Both the position numbers and the translations under genes were made by a program. A stretch of 36,654 nucleotides of DNA from Deltaproteobacteria bacterium (GTDB lineage: Bacteria; Desulfobacterota; Binatia; HRBIN30). Location of the stretch: positions 1 to 36,654 of the forward strand of contig JACQEN010000263.1 of NCBI GenBank assembly GCA_016200585.1, given 5' to 3'. The number at the start of each line of letters is the position of its first letter. Within the stretch, counting starts at the first letter, position 1. The notes beneath the pieces were generated by a model. It made no database searches. It saw only the letters and a program-made list of their open reading frames with translations, and was not told where the DNA came from. Of the stretch, positions 17,271 through 25,885 are shown one piece after another.

Positions 17271-18449
17271 CTACTTGCCTTCACGTGGCAGATGCAGCAC
17301 TCGTTCGGCGATGATGTTGCGTTGAATCTCCGAGCTGCCGGCGGCGATCGTACGACCGCGTGAGTACAACATCAGATGCGGCCATTGCCCGCCGTCGGGA
17401 ACGTGAGCCGAATCCTTGACGAGCTGCGAGTACGGACCCTGCATCGCCAGCGGCACGTCGAGCATGCGTTGATACATCTCGCTCCAGAAAAGCTTTTCCA
17501 TCGAGCCTTCCGGTCCGGGGATTCCACCACGCAGGGTTTTCGTCAACGAGCGATAGGCCGTGAATTTGATGACCTCGCTTTCAACCCATGCCTGCGCCAG
17601 TTGCTGGCGCACGAGGCGGCTCTGTGTGGCCGGCATGCCATTGAGCTGCCAGCGTCGTGCGAACGACAACATGTCGGTGAGCGCGGTGCGCGACTGCAAC
17701 TGCCGCGTGAACGTCAACGTGGCGCGCTCGTGCATCAACGTCGTGATGGCGATTTCCCAGCCGCCGTTGAGCTCGCCGATGACGTTGCTGCGCGGCACCC
17801 GGACGTCCTCGAAAAAGACTTCGTTGAAATCTTCCTCGCCGCTGATCTGTTTCAACGGCCGCACGGTTATGCCGGGGCTGTGCATGTCGACCAGCAAGAA
17901 AGTGATGCCCTTGTGCTTCGGCGCCTCGGGATCGGTGCGCACCAGGAGCATGCACCAATCGGCGTAGCGCGCAAAGCTCGTCCACACCTTCTGCCCGGTG
18001 ACGATGAACGAATCGCCGTCGAGCACGGCGCGTGTCTTCAGTGAGGCAAGGTCGGAGCCGGCGTTCGGCTCCGAAAAACCCTGGCACCAGATTTCATCGG
18101 CGGCCAGGATGCGCTTGAGGTGCCGGTGTTTTTGTTCCTCTGTGCCATGCGCGATCAGCACCGGGCCGCCCATGGTCAGTCCGGCAAGATTGATCAACAT
18201 CGGCGCCTTGGCGCGCGCCATCTCTTCCTGGAAAATGGTTTGCTCGATCAGCGTCGCGCCGCGACCGCCGTACTCTTTGGGCCAGGCGATGCCGCACCAA
18301 CCAGCCTTGAAGAGCTTGCCCTGCCAGGCCTTGCCGTACGCGACCCATTCATCGAGGCGCTCGGGCTCCGGACCCGCAGGATTGTCCCGCAACCACTGGC
18401 GCAGCTCGGCACGAAAGCCTTCTTCATCCGCCGAATAGGAGAGATCCAT
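17271..18449 (-). CDS. Acyl-CoA dehydrogenase
   Basis: 392 residues, the normal length for an FAD-linked acyl-CoA dehydrogenase that makes an alpha-beta double bond and passes electrons to ETF. The N-terminal helical domain starts MDLSYSADEEGFRAELRQWL. FAD/substrate signatures are WCQGFSEPNAGSDLASLKTR and VTGQKVWTSFARYADW; the C-terminal domain ends with GRTIAAGSSEIQRNIIAERV. ATG 18449 is chosen; GTG 18473 would add eight residues. The substrate is not readable. The sterol-desaturase-family gene lies downstream of its promoter region on the same strand, and the crotonase at 29506 is also a fatty-acid-type gene, but there is no shared operon. Confidence 0.92.
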   Translation of the reverse strand: MDLSYSADEEGFRAELRQWLRDNPAGPEPERLDEWVAYGKAWQGKLFKAGWCGIAWPKEYGGRGATLIEQTIFQEEMARAKAPMLINLAGLTMGGPVLIAHGTEEQKHRHLKRILAADEIWCQGFSEPNAGSDLASLKTRAVLDGDSFIVTGQKVWTSFARYADWCMLLVRTDPEAPKHKGITFLLVDMHSPGITVRPLKQISGEEDFNEVFFEDVRVPRSNVIGELNGGWEIAITTLMHERATLTFTRQLQSRTALTDMLSFARRWQLNGMPATQSRLVRQQLAQAWVESEVIKFTAYRSLTKTLRGGIPGPEGSMEKLFWSEMYQRMLDVPLAMQGPYSQLVKDSAHVPDGGQWPHLMLYSRGRTIAAGSSEIQRNIIAERVLHLPREGK

Positions 18450-18510
18450 GTCGGCGCTCTTAGGCGTCGCCACACCATGCCGTCAAGCGCAGGGATTCGG
18501 GCTGCCGTGA

Positions 18511-19329
18511 TCAGAGCGTGCGCAGGTGGCGCGCCCGCAGCGGGGTCAGCATCATGCCGACGAAGCTGTGCCAACGGTCGCCGTGGAGATTGGGCAGGCC
18601 GTACCCGACCGACGGCTGTGGTGGCGCATGCAAGGTGCCGAACAGGCGGTCCCAAAAGGAGAAGATTTCGCCGAAGGAGGTATTGTTCTCGGCCGCGAGA
18701 GGCGAATGATGCATGCGGTGCAGCAGCGGCGTGATGAGCACCCAACGGAGGCGGCGATCCAGCCACTCGGGCACGCGGAGGTTGGCGTGCTGGAGAAAGC
18801 TGGCGCTCACCATCAGCGGCCCACGCGCAGCGATCAGCCACAGCGGTAGGCCCAGGAGCCACAAGAACACCGCCTTCCAGACGACGTTGATTGTGGTCTC
18901 GCCGGGGTGGAAGCGCAGGGCGGTGGCGACGTCGAGCCGGTCATCGGCGTGATGCACCGCGTGGATCAACCACAACCAGCGAACGGAATGGCTGAGCCGA
19001 TGAAACACATACTCGCCGAAATCGACCACGAGAACCCCGACTACGATGAGGATGGGGAGTGGCAGGGCGATGGCGTGAAGCAGGCCGCGCGTGGGGGTGA
19101 ACAAGCGCGCCGGAATGTCGAGAAGCCAGTCGCCGACGATTGCATCAGCTACGACCAGCCCGACAGTCCACAGCCCGAAGTTGCGCAGCACACGTCGGGT
19201 CCGTTCGCTCTCCGTCACGCGGGGGTCGAGCGGGAAGAGGGTCTCCAACAGCAGCAACAATACGAAGCCGCCGCCCATGATGCCGAGATATACTTGCGTG
19301 AAGATCTTGGTGAGCTGCTCTGGCGGCAT
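18511..19329 (-). CDS. Sterol desaturase / fatty acid hydroxylase family membrane protein
   Basis: 272 residues. Four or more membrane helices surround the di-iron His clusters of the family: HRLSH, HAVHHADD and HRMHHS, plus H in FLQHAN and RFHPGE. Members hydroxylate or desaturate lipids, sterols or hopanoids using O2. ATG 19329 (MPPEQLTKIF) is taken; a GTG at 19359 would add ten residues (MRRGFGVCVR). The acyl-CoA dehydrogenase lies about 60 bases downstream on the same strand, so the two may be co-transcribed and act on related lipids; that link is inference. Confidence 0.9.
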   Translation of the reverse strand: MPPEQLTKIFTQVYLGIMGGGFVLLLLLETLFPLDPRVTESERTRRVLRNFGLWTVGLVVADAIVGDWLLDIPARLFTPTRGLLHAIALPLPILIVVGVLVVDFGEYVFHRLSHSVRWLWLIHAVHHADDRLDVATALRFHPGETTINVVWKAVFLWLLGLPLWLIAARGPLMVSASFLQHANLRVPEWLDRRLRWVLITPLLHRMHHSPLAAENNTSFGEIFSFWDRLFGTLHAPPQPSVGYGLPNLHGDRWHSFVGMMLTPLRARHLRTL

Positions 19330-19395
19330 CCGAACGCACACCCCAAAACCGCGCCGCACGCGGCGGCCGGCGGACCCGATATCGACGCCCGGGGA

Positions 19396-19572
19396 CTACT
19401 TCTTGTATCGGTCGATGAGCCGGATGCCGGCAAGCCCGGCCATCACCGCCAACCCCAGCAGGCCTGCTTCGCCGAGGATCGGGGCGTGAAAGAAAACGAT
19501 CGTGTCAGGAGGTCCAGCGTACACGGGTGCTGCAACAAGAAGAGTGACTACAGCGATTCGGAATGTCTTCAT
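19396..19572 (-). CDS. 58-residue secreted peptide with sorting-tail-like C-terminus
   Basis: ATG 19572 with GGAGAGG upstream. A signal peptide (MKTFRIAVVTLLVAAPVYA) is followed by only about 39 residues. The mature part is GPPDTIVFFHAPILGEAGLL, then GLAVMAGLAGIRLIDRYKK: a short head, a hydrophobic helix and a basic end. That layout resembles a PEP-CTERM or related sorting tail, without a clear PEP motif. It could instead be a simple single-span membrane peptide. It lies 66 bases upstream of the sterol-desaturase-family start on the same strand. Confidence 0.6.
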   Translation of the reverse strand: MKTFRIAVVTLLVAAPVYAGPPDTIVFFHAPILGEAGLLGLAVMAGLAGIRLIDRYKK

Positions 19573-19725
19573 TTCTACCACCTCTCCTCTCCGGGCGGTG
19601 TACCTTCTACACGATCGGCATCCGTCTGCCAAATCGACGGTGCCAGCCGTGCCGGAAACAAACTCACCGTTCTCCGGAACAGCTCACGACAGGTTGAAGG
19701 AGCGAGCACGAGTCGATAGCGATCG

Positions 19726-20901
19726 TCAAACTTCTTGCGGCATCGATCGCTGGAGTGCCACGGCCAGGGCGATCATGACGAAACACATGGAAGCATAGAA
19801 GGCCATTCCGGCCGGCAGGCTGATCGCATCGGCGACGCCCGACATGACCCAAGGGATCACGATGCCACCGAGACCGGCGCCGCCGATCATGATGCTCGTG
19901 GCCTGGGCGGTGTTGTGTGGATGGAATCGACCGCCCAAGGAGATGATTCCAGGAAAGATGCCCGAAAACCCCAAGCCGAGCAGTGTGAAGCCGGCGATCT
20001 CAAGCCGCACCGACGGAGCCAGCAGTGCCGCCCAAGCAAACGTGGCGGCAAACAACGTGAGGCCGAAGAGCAGTCGCTGCTGGGTGAAGCGATGCGACAG
20101 AAAGCTCAACCCGAGACGGCCGATGGTCAGGCCGAGCCAGTACAACGACAGCGCCCGTCCGGCCGTCGTCAGATCGACACCACGCGCGCTCACCAGGTAC
20201 TTCGTCAGCCAGTTGCCGATGCCCATTTCGGTACCGACGTAGACAGCCAGCATCGCGGCGCAGAGAACGATGAAGCGGCGATGCAACCCCTCACCCTCGC
20301 CGTCGCCGGATCCATCGCTCGCAGCGTCTTCGTTCAACAGGCTCCAGCCGACTGCGACGGCTGCCGTCACTGCGGCCGTTACCAGGAAGGTTTGCGTTAC
20401 GGTACCACCGAGCGCCACGACTTGCGTTGCAATCGCCGGAGTGACGACCGAACCGATGCCGAAGAACAAATGGGCGAAGTTCAACAAGCCGGCGCTACGA
20501 TCTCCTGCCGCACGGACGATCAAAGCGTTGGCCGCGACTTCGACGGTGCCGATCCCGACGCCGGCAACGAACATCATCGCCGATCCAGCCGCCCAACTTG
20601 CTGCGAGACCGAACCCGGCATACCCCGCCGCCGTCGTGAAGAAACCGCCGCGTAGAGCTCGCCGCATGCCCAGCGCCGCGATGACACGGCTGGCGCAGGC
20701 CACCGCCAGCAGATAGCCGATCGGCTGCAGCGCCATCATGGATCCGGCTTCGACCAGCCGCATGTGAAACTTGTCGACCAGCAACGGCAGCAAGGCCCCC
20801 GGCAAGATCATACAAACGCCGAGGGCCGCGAAGGAAACGCTGGCCAGGGTGACGATGAGACGCAAGGCGTCGGGCGTTGGGCGTCGAGCGTTCGCCAGCA
20901 C
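19726..20901 (-). CDS. MFS transporter
   Basis: About 391 residues with 12 predicted helices and a charged central loop (SDGSGDGEGEGLHRR) between helices 6 and 7. The order of motifs (MALQPIGYLLAVACASRVIA, NALIVRAAGDRSAGLLNFAH, SGIFPGIISLGGRFHPHNTA) resembles the FucP/sugar-type or YfcJ-like branch of the major facilitator superfamily. The substrate is unknown. The frame is open to a GTG at 20979, but the region 20872-20984 is a palindromic repeat; GTG 20901 with AGGAG 10 bases upstream is the more likely start, itself inside the repeat loop, so the true N-terminus is uncertain. Confidence 0.85.
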   Translation of the reverse strand: MLANARRPTPDALRLIVTLASVSFAALGVCMILPGALLPLLVDKFHMRLVEAGSMMALQPIGYLLAVACASRVIAALGMRRALRGGFFTTAAGYAGFGLAASWAAGSAMMFVAGVGIGTVEVAANALIVRAAGDRSAGLLNFAHLFFGIGSVVTPAIATQVVALGGTVTQTFLVTAAVTAAVAVGWSLLNEDAASDGSGDGEGEGLHRRFIVLCAAMLAVYVGTEMGIGNWLTKYLVSARGVDLTTAGRALSLYWLGLTIGRLGLSFLSHRFTQQRLLFGLTLFAATFAWAALLAPSVRLEIAGFTLLGLGFSGIFPGIISLGGRFHPHNTAQATSIMIGGAGLGGIVIPWVMSGVADAISLPAGMAFYASMCFVMIALAVALQRSMPQEV

Positions 20902-20984
20902 GGATTCAGGGCTCCTGAGCCTTCGGTAGGGTCGAGTCTTATCGTCGGAAGTCGCGCGCGCCCGTCGCCCGACGCACAACGCCC
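20872..20984. repeat. Palindromic element over the MFS gene start
   Basis: Arms at 20872-20890 (GGGCGTTGGGCGTCGAGCG) and 20966-20984 (CGCCCGACGCACAACGCCC) pair at 17 of 19 positions. The 18-mer GCGCCCGTCGCCCGACGC at 20958-20975 recurs exactly at 23637-23654 at the start of the HAD gene, so it is a dispersed repeat rather than a chance hairpin. The left arm is translated as part of the transporter N-terminus. Confidence 0.65.
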
Positions 20985-20991
20985 GTCCAAC

Positions 20992-21585
20992 CTACTGTGC
21001 CAATCCCTCCGCATCGATCTCGATCTGAACGTCGTCGCCTACCAGGGCGCCGCCGGTTTCAAGCGCCTGGTTCCAGGTCAACCCGAAGTCCTTGCGGTTG
21101 ATCGTCGTGTTCGCCGTGAAGCCGGCCTTGGTGTTGCCCCACGGATCTTTGATCTCGCCGAGAAACGAAACCTCCAGCACGACCGGCTTCTCGACGCCGT
21201 GGATCGTCAGCTCGGCTTGCATCTTCCCCGACTTCTTCGCGGCGTCGAGATCGGTCACGCCGGTACTTTGGAATGTGATCTTCGGGAAATTCGCGACGTC
21301 GAAGAAATCTTTCGAGCGTAGATGCTTGTCGCGCTCGGCAACATTGGTGTTGATGCTCGCCACGTCGATGTTCCCGATCACCTTGCTGGCGTCGGGCTTG
21401 GCGGGATCGAATTCGATTTCGCCCTCAAATTTGTCGAAGCGGCCCTTGACGGCGCTGAACAGATGTCGGACCCGGAATGTGACGCTGGTGTGGTCGGCGT
21501 CGACCTTGTAGTGTCTTGCCCAACCGGCGTTGGGAACCATCATCGATGCCAGCACTGACGCCACAAGAATGGTTCGGTACGTCAT
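20992..21585 (-). CDS. YceI-family periplasmic lipid-binding protein
   Basis: 197 residues. ATG 21585 has GGAGG 8 bases upstream. A signal peptide (MTYRTILVASVLASMMVPNA, cut after GWA) is followed by the full YceI lipocalin-like barrel: YKVDADHTSVTFRVRHLFSA near the start, DVASINTNVAERDKHLRSKD with the family NERD-type motif, FFDVANFPKITFQST, and a C-terminal GDDVQIEIDAE. The family binds isoprenoid chains in a closed barrel in the periplasm. It diverges from the MBL-fold gene at 21672, with about 86 bases between starts that could hold both promoters. Confidence 0.95.
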   Translation of the reverse strand: MTYRTILVASVLASMMVPNAGWARHYKVDADHTSVTFRVRHLFSAVKGRFDKFEGEIEFDPAKPDASKVIGNIDVASINTNVAERDKHLRSKDFFDVANFPKITFQSTGVTDLDAAKKSGKMQAELTIHGVEKPVVLEVSFLGEIKDPWGNTKAGFTANTTINRKDFGLTWNQALETGGALVGDDVQIEIDAEGLAQ

Positions 21586-21671
21586 ACGTCTTCCTCCCTT
21601 TAGGCCATGCACAGTGGCTGAGAAGCGGGCCTGGCGCAAATACGTGCACATTGGGCTAGATTGGCGGCGCT

Positions 21672-22577
21672 ATGAACAATGATCGGACGTTTGGGGCGGT
21701 GACGGTGATCATCGGCGACAAGAACGGCAAGTACCCGCACGGCAACTCGCTGCTGGTGCGCGGTCGCAACGCCACGGCCATGATCGATCCGTCGCTGAGT
21801 GTCGTCGCGCGAACCGACGAATTTCGCGGCCGCGCCGACTTGGTCGTGCAAAGTCACGTCCACGAAGACCACGTGGCGGGTGTTCATCTCTTCCCCGATG
21901 CCGAAGTGCACGCGCACCGTGAAGACGCGCTGGGCCTGCGCAGTCTCGATGGGCTGATGCAGATCTACGGTTACCCGGGGATGGACGAGCCGATGCGCGA
22001 CTTCGTCGTCTCGAACTTCCACTATGTCGAGCGGCCCGACACGCGCGACTTCGAAGATGGTGCGTTCTTCGATCTCGGCGGTGCGGCAATTCGCGCCTTC
22101 CACTTGCCCGGCCATACGCGCGGACATTGCGCCCTCCTGATCGAACCGGCAGGCGTGCTCTTCCTCGGCGACATCGACCTCACCGGCTTCGGTCCTTACT
22201 ACGGTGACGCCTGGTCGAATCTCGAAGACTTCGAAAAGTCGTTGCGCTTCATCAGCGTGATTGACGCTCGCGTGTGGGTCTCCTTCCACCACGTCGGCGT
22301 CGTCGACGAGCGGCGTACCTTCGAGGAAAAGCTCGCCCGTTTTCACGGGAAGATTGCCGAACGCGAACGGAATATTCTCTCCTACCTGGTCGAGCCGCAC
22401 ACTCTGGACGAAATGGTTGCCCATCGCTTCCTTTATCCGCCGCATGCCAACCTGTCGTTCATCGATGCAGCGGAACGGCGGACGATCGAGCAGCATCTGC
22501 AGCGCCTGCTGGCCAACGGCGCGGTGCAACGCGTTTCGGAGTCGCGCTACCGCGCCCTGCGCCCGGCCGAGCATTGA
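21672..22577 (+). CDS. MBL-fold metallo-hydrolase
   Basis: 301 residues. The metallo-beta-lactamase fold is clear from SHVHEDHVAG (the HxHxDH metal motif near residue 62), LPGHTRGHCALLIEPAG with the third metal His, FLGDIDLTGFGPYYGD with the bridging Asp, and a final SFHHVGVV His. Two metal ions, usually zinc, should be bound. A winged-helix-like C-terminal segment (LSYLVEPHTLDEMVAHRFLY, QHLQRLLANGAVQR) is common in LACTB2-like and glyoxalase-II-like members. The substrate cannot be read. It is monocistronic. Confidence 0.92.
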   Translation: MNNDRTFGAVTVIIGDKNGKYPHGNSLLVRGRNATAMIDPSLSVVARTDEFRGRADLVVQSHVHEDHVAGVHLFPDAEVHAHREDALGLRSLDGLMQIYGYPGMDEPMRDFVVSNFHYVERPDTRDFEDGAFFDLGGAAIRAFHLPGHTRGHCALLIEPAGVLFLGDIDLTGFGPYYGDAWSNLEDFEKSLRFISVIDARVWVSFHHVGVVDERRTFEEKLARFHGKIAERERNILSYLVEPHTLDEMVAHRFLYPPHANLSFIDAAERRTIEQHLQRLLANGAVQRVSESRYRALRPAEH

Positions 22578-22606
22578 GTTTGGTCAAGCCGGGCCGGAGA
22601 TCGAGA

Positions 22607-22903
22607 TTAATCCTTCCGCCGCCGCACGAAGCTGCGCGCGACGTGCACAGCACCGAAGCCCAGTTTGTTCAAGCGTGCGACGAAGCTGTTGATCTCGGCT
22701 TCGACGCGCGTCACCTGGCCGGGCGACAGACGCTTGCGCCACTCGACGCGGATCTCCGCCGCGGTGCGGCCGCCGACCTCGGGCATCTTCCAGGTCGACT
22801 TCGCATCGCCCTCGGCAGCCGCAACCTTGCGCCGCGGTTCGGCGACCGCCTCACCGGCGTCGAACAGCGAGCCTTGATTCTCGGGTGTCTGTCGTTTGCG
22901 CAT
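22607..22903 (-). CDS. Conserved-looking small hypothetical protein
   Basis: 98 residues, Arg/Lys-rich. The central part TAAEIRVEWRKRLSPGQVTR then VEAEINSFVARLNKLGFGAV looks folded and helical. There is no signal peptide or membrane helix and no domain that I recognise. ATG 22903 lacks a strong ribosome-binding site. It lies 52 bases downstream of the HAD gene on the same strand and may be the last gene of a PPIase-HAD-hypothetical operon. Confidence 0.6.
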   Translation of the reverse strand: MRKRQTPENQGSLFDAGEAVAEPRRKVAAAEGDAKSTWKMPEVGGRTAAEIRVEWRKRLSPGQVTRVEAEINSFVARLNKLGFGAVHVARSFVRRRKD

Positions 22904-22955
22904 GCCGGCCGACAGTTGTCCGTGTCGCCTGCAGAGTCAACAGAAGTGCAGCGAT

Positions 22956-23663
22956 CTACGCGAGCAGCTCGTCGACCAGCGCGCAGCTCAGCTCGTTCAG
23001 ATCGTTCAACACACGCGCGGCGAGCGAAAAATCCGTGCCGTTGGTGAATTCATTCGGCACCGCCACCACCTTGATACCGGCACGATGCGCCGCCAGGACA
23101 CCACGTTCGGCATCTTCGACGACCAGGCAGTGACGGGGCGCCGCACCGAGACGCTCGGCCGCTGTCAGAAACGCATCGGGTGCAGGCTTGGCCAATGCAT
23201 AGTCTTCGCGCGTCACGACGGCGCTGAAGTGCGCTGCCAACCCGAAGTGCTGCAGGACGAAATCGACGTCACGCCGCGTCGAATTGGTCGCGACGCCCAA
23301 CGGAAAGTGCGGCTGCAACCGCGCCAGGGTGCCGACCACGCCCGGCATCAACTTGACCTCGCGGCGCAGGATGTCGAAGTAGACCTCGCTCTTGGCACTC
23401 CGCAACTGTGCCGGGGACAGCGGTAGTTTGAATTGCTCGACGGCGAATTCCGGGCCGCGCCCGTTTGCCACCCAATGGCGAGCGTAGGTTTGTTTGTCGA
23501 CGGCGACGCCGAAGCGCTGCAGCACCGCCGCGTAGGCCTTGTGCTGCAGCGCTTCCGAATCGATCAGCACGCCGTCGAGATCGAAGATGACGGCGCGTCG
23601 ACTTCGGGGCCCGGTCGTTTTGGGGCTCGACGCCGTGCGCCCGTCGCCCGACGCCAAACGCAT
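22956..23663 (-). CDS. HAD-superfamily phosphatase, beta-phosphoglucomutase-like
   Basis: 235 residues. Motif I is VIFDLDGVLIDSE (nucleophile D28 and D30), motif II VATNSTR, motif III lysine in LAKPAPDAF, and motif IV VVEDAERGVLAAHRAG. The helical cap between residues about 40 and 100 makes it subclass IA, which includes beta-phosphoglucomutase and phosphoglycolate phosphatase. Either reaction could fit. A phosphoglycolate role would match the glycolate-oxidase operon at 32361-36410, but that is speculation. ATG 23663 directly follows the stop of the upstream PPIase (2 bases between), so translation is probably coupled. The first ~20 residues come partly from a dispersed repeat. Confidence 0.9.
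   Translation of the reverse strand: MRLASGDGRTASSPKTTGPRSRRAVIFDLDGVLIDSEALQHKAYAAVLQRFGVAVDKQTYARHWVANGRGPEFAVEQFKLPLSPAQLRSAKSEVYFDILRREVKLMPGVVGTLARLQPHFPLGVATNSTRRDVDFVLQHFGLAAHFSAVVTREDYALAKPAPDAFLTAAERLGAAPRHCLVVEDAERGVLAAHRAGIKVVAVPNEFTNGTDFSLAARVLNDLNELSCALVDELLA
23637..23654. repeat. 18-bp dispersed repeat within the HAD gene start
   Basis: GCGCCCGTCGCCCGACGC is identical to 20958-20975 in the palindrome over the MFS gene start. It encodes residues 4-9 of the HAD protein (ASGDGR). Neighbouring words GGCGTC and GACGGG repeat around it. It looks like a fragment of the same repeat family captured into a coding start. Confidence 0.6.
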
Positions 23664-23665
23664 CC

Positions 23666-24235
23666 CTACTTCACTACCGTCACCGACTTGATCACCACGG
23701 GCTCCGTGGGTACGGCTTCGTTCATTCCTTTGCGTTCGGTGGGCACGGCGACGATTTTGTTGACCACGTCCATGCCGCTGATCACTTTGCCGAACACGGC
23801 GTAGCCGAAGCCAGCGGGGGTTTCGTCGCGGTGATTGAGGAAGGTGTTGTCCTTCACGTTGATGAAGAACTGCGCCGTGGCGCTGTCGACGACGCTGGTG
23901 CGGGCCATGGCGAGGGTGCCCACATCATTCTTCAGGCCATTGCCGGCTTCGTTCTTGATCGCCTCTTTGGTGGCCTTCTGCTTGAGGTCTTTGTCGAAGC
24001 CGCCGCCCTGGATCATGAAGTTGGGGATGACCCGGTGGAAGATCGTGCCGTCGTAGAACTTGTCGTTCACGTAGCCGAGGAAGTTCTTCACCGTCACCGG
24101 TGCTTTGTCTTCAAACAGCTCGATCTTGATGTCGCCTTGCGACGTCGACATGAGAACCATAGGGTTTTTCCCTCCCGCGCGTGCCACTCCGGTCGCCAGC
24201 GCCAACCCGAGAATTAAGGCCGATAGCGTTCGCAT
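23666..24235 (-). CDS. Periplasmic peptidyl-prolyl cis-trans isomerase, cyclophilin type
   Basis: 189 residues. ATG 24235 has AAGGAG 9 bases upstream. The signal peptide ([20 protein letters not shown]) points to the periplasm. The cyclophilin core is complete: [36 protein letters not shown] with the catalytic-region [25 protein letters not shown], and [15 protein letters not shown]. Cyclophilins speed the turn of X-Pro bonds in folding proteins. It is the first gene of a likely operon with the HAD gene (2-base gap). Confidence 0.95.
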   Translation of the reverse strand: MRTLSALILGLALATGVARAGGKNPMVLMSTSQGDIKIELFEDKAPVTVKNFLGYVNDKFYDGTIFHRVIPNFMIQGGGFDKDLKQKATKEAIKNEAGNGLKNDVGTLAMARTSVVDSATAQFFINVKDNTFLNHRDETPAGFGYAVFGKVISGMDVVNKIVAVPTERKGMNEAVPTEPVVIKSVTVVK

Positions 24236-24337
24236 TCTTTTTCTCCTTCCAGCCTTGCGAGTTTTGAGGTTCATAGCAGCACGCCCCGATCGCGCAAATC
24301 GTAGGCAACGATAGCGCAACGATGATAGACGGCTCGA

Positions 24338-24802
24338 ATGTCGCGCCGCCGAGAAGCCGCAAAGCTTCGACCCAGGGTCGCCGTCGTGCTTGGCAGCTTG
24401 TGCTTCGCGACGGCCTGTTGCGCTGCCGACGATTCCAGCGTTGCGGCGTCGGCTCCGGGCGTTGCGACAGCGCCCATCGCCGCCAAAACGATTCTCGCGA
24501 CCCACCGGGTGTTGTTGTTGGTGCCGCCACCGGCAGAGATGATCAGCGAGCTCTACGACTTCTACCTCATCGTTTCGGAGCGTGCGGCGACGGGTGAAAT
24601 TTCACCGCGCTGGGCAGCCTACCTGTATGTCACCCACTTTCGCGACATGGCGCGCGACCGCCCGCAGGCCGTGCCGCGGCGTAGTCGCGAGGAGCTGCGC
24701 CGCGAGCTCGAGGAGAACGTCGAGTTCTACTACATCCGCAAGCGTCCGGAAGCCGAGCCGGCGCCGTTCGGCGCTTGGGTGTGGCAGGCGGCGCCGCAGT
24801 AG
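24338..24802 (+). CDS. Secreted or lipid-anchored hypothetical protein
   Basis: 154 residues. The start [20 protein letters not shown] leads to a hydrophobic run ending [12 protein letters not shown], a signal peptide that could be cut before a Cys. The mature part contains [20 protein letters not shown], then [20 protein letters not shown] and a C-terminal [20 protein letters not shown]. It has no family I recognise. ATG 24338 lacks a strong ribosome-binding site. It precedes the ABC exporter genes on the same strand by 141 bases; that gap is full of short ACCGAC/CAGAC words and no gene. Confidence 0.6.
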   Translation: MSRRREAAKLRPRVAVVLGSLCFATACCAADDSSVAASAPGVATAPIAAKTILATHRVLLLVPPPAEMISELYDFYLIVSERAATGEISPRWAAYLYVTHFRDMARDRPQAVPRRSREELRRELEENVEFYYIRKRPEAEPAPFGAWVWQAAPQ

Positions 24803-24943
24803 ATGAGCCGACGACCGACAACCGACTTCAGACAACAGACAAGAAACAAACAACTGGAAAGTCTGCCGTGCGTACTCTCCAGCTTCCCGGCCATGACCGG
24901 CTGGCGGTAGCCTTGCCGCGCGGATAGCTTGCGTTGCAGTGTT

Positions 24944-25885
24944 ATGGGCAACCTTGCCGTCGACGTCACCGGTCTCACCCGCAGCTTCGACAGTTTCATT
25001 GCCGTCGACCACATCGACTTGCACGTCGCCAGCGGCATGGTGTTCGGGTTTCTCGGGCCGAACGGCGCCGGCAAGTCGACGACCATCCGTATGTTGTGCG
25101 GCATCTTGCGTCCGAGCGCCGGAGAAGGGACGGTCGGCGGCTTCGATATACGGCGGCAAAGCGAGCGGCTGAAGAGCAACATCGGCTACATGTCGCAGAA
25201 GTTTTCGCTCTACGAAGACCTGACCGTCGCCGAGAATCTGAAATTCTTTGCCGGGGTCTACAATGTCCGTGGAGCGCAACGCCAAGCGCGCATCGATTGG
25301 GCGTTGGAGATGGCCGGTCTGCGCGGCCGCGAAAACACCTTGACGCACGACCTGGCCGGCGGCTGGCGCCAACGCTTGGCTCTCGGCTGTGCGGTCTTGC
25401 ATGAGCCGCCCATTTTGTTTCTCGACGAACCGACGTCAGGGGTCGACCCGGCTTCGCGGCGCAACTTCTGGGAGATGATCGGCGAGCTCGCGGACCGCGG
25501 CATCACGGTGTTCGTCACCACGCACTACATGGACGAAGCCGAGCACTGCGACGAGTTGGCGCTGATCTACGGCGGCCGCGTCGTCGCCACCGGGAGCCCT
25601 GCGGCGCTCAAGCGCCAGCATATGGACCGGGCTCTGCTCGAAGTCGAGTGCGGCGATCTCATGGCGGCCTTCGCGCTACTGAAGCAAGAGCCGACGCTCG
25701 AAGGAGTGGCGCTGTTCGGCGACAAGCTGCACGTCACCGCTGCCGACGAACGCACCGCCCGGGCGGCAATTGTCGCGCGCCTGGCGACGCGTGACCTTGC
25801 GGTTCGCGCCATCGAACGCATCGAGCCGTCACTCGAAGATGCCTTCGTCGCCATCATCGAGTCCAGCCAAGGTGGCGCCGCATGA
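24944..25885 (+). CDS. ABC-2 exporter ATPase, YbhF/CcmA-like
   Basis: 313 residues. Walker A is GPNGAGKST, the Q-loop lies in YMSQKFSLYEDLT, the signature is degenerate (LAGGWRQRLALG for LSGGQ), Walker B is LFLDEPTSGVD and the switch His is in TTHYMDEAEHCD. The C-terminal ~80 residues form the extra domain seen in drug- and lipid-exporting ABC-2 ATPases. ATG 24944 follows a CAGTGTT leader with no strong ribosome-binding site. The stop overlaps the first permease start (ATGA). It powers the permease pair encoded downstream, giving a heterodimeric exporter like YbhFSR; the accessory membrane-fusion protein (YbhG type) is not in the window. Confidence 0.95.
   Translation: MGNLAVDVTGLTRSFDSFIAVDHIDLHVASGMVFGFLGPNGAGKSTTIRMLCGILRPSAGEGTVGGFDIRRQSERLKSNIGYMSQKFSLYEDLTVAENLKFFAGVYNVRGAQRQARIDWALEMAGLRGRENTLTHDLAGGWRQRLALGCAVLHEPPILFLDEPTSGVDPASRRNFWEMIGELADRGITVFVTTHYMDEAEHCDELALIYGGRVVATGSPAALKRQHMDRALLEVECGDLMAAFALLKQEPTLEGVALFGDKLHVTAADERTARAAIVARLATRDLAVRAIERIEPSLEDAFVAIIESSQGGAA

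Noticed and set aside
24803-24943. CRISPR-like or tandem repeat in ACCGAC/CAGAC words
   Set aside because: The units are short and irregular with no spacers, so it is only low-complexity intergenic sequence.
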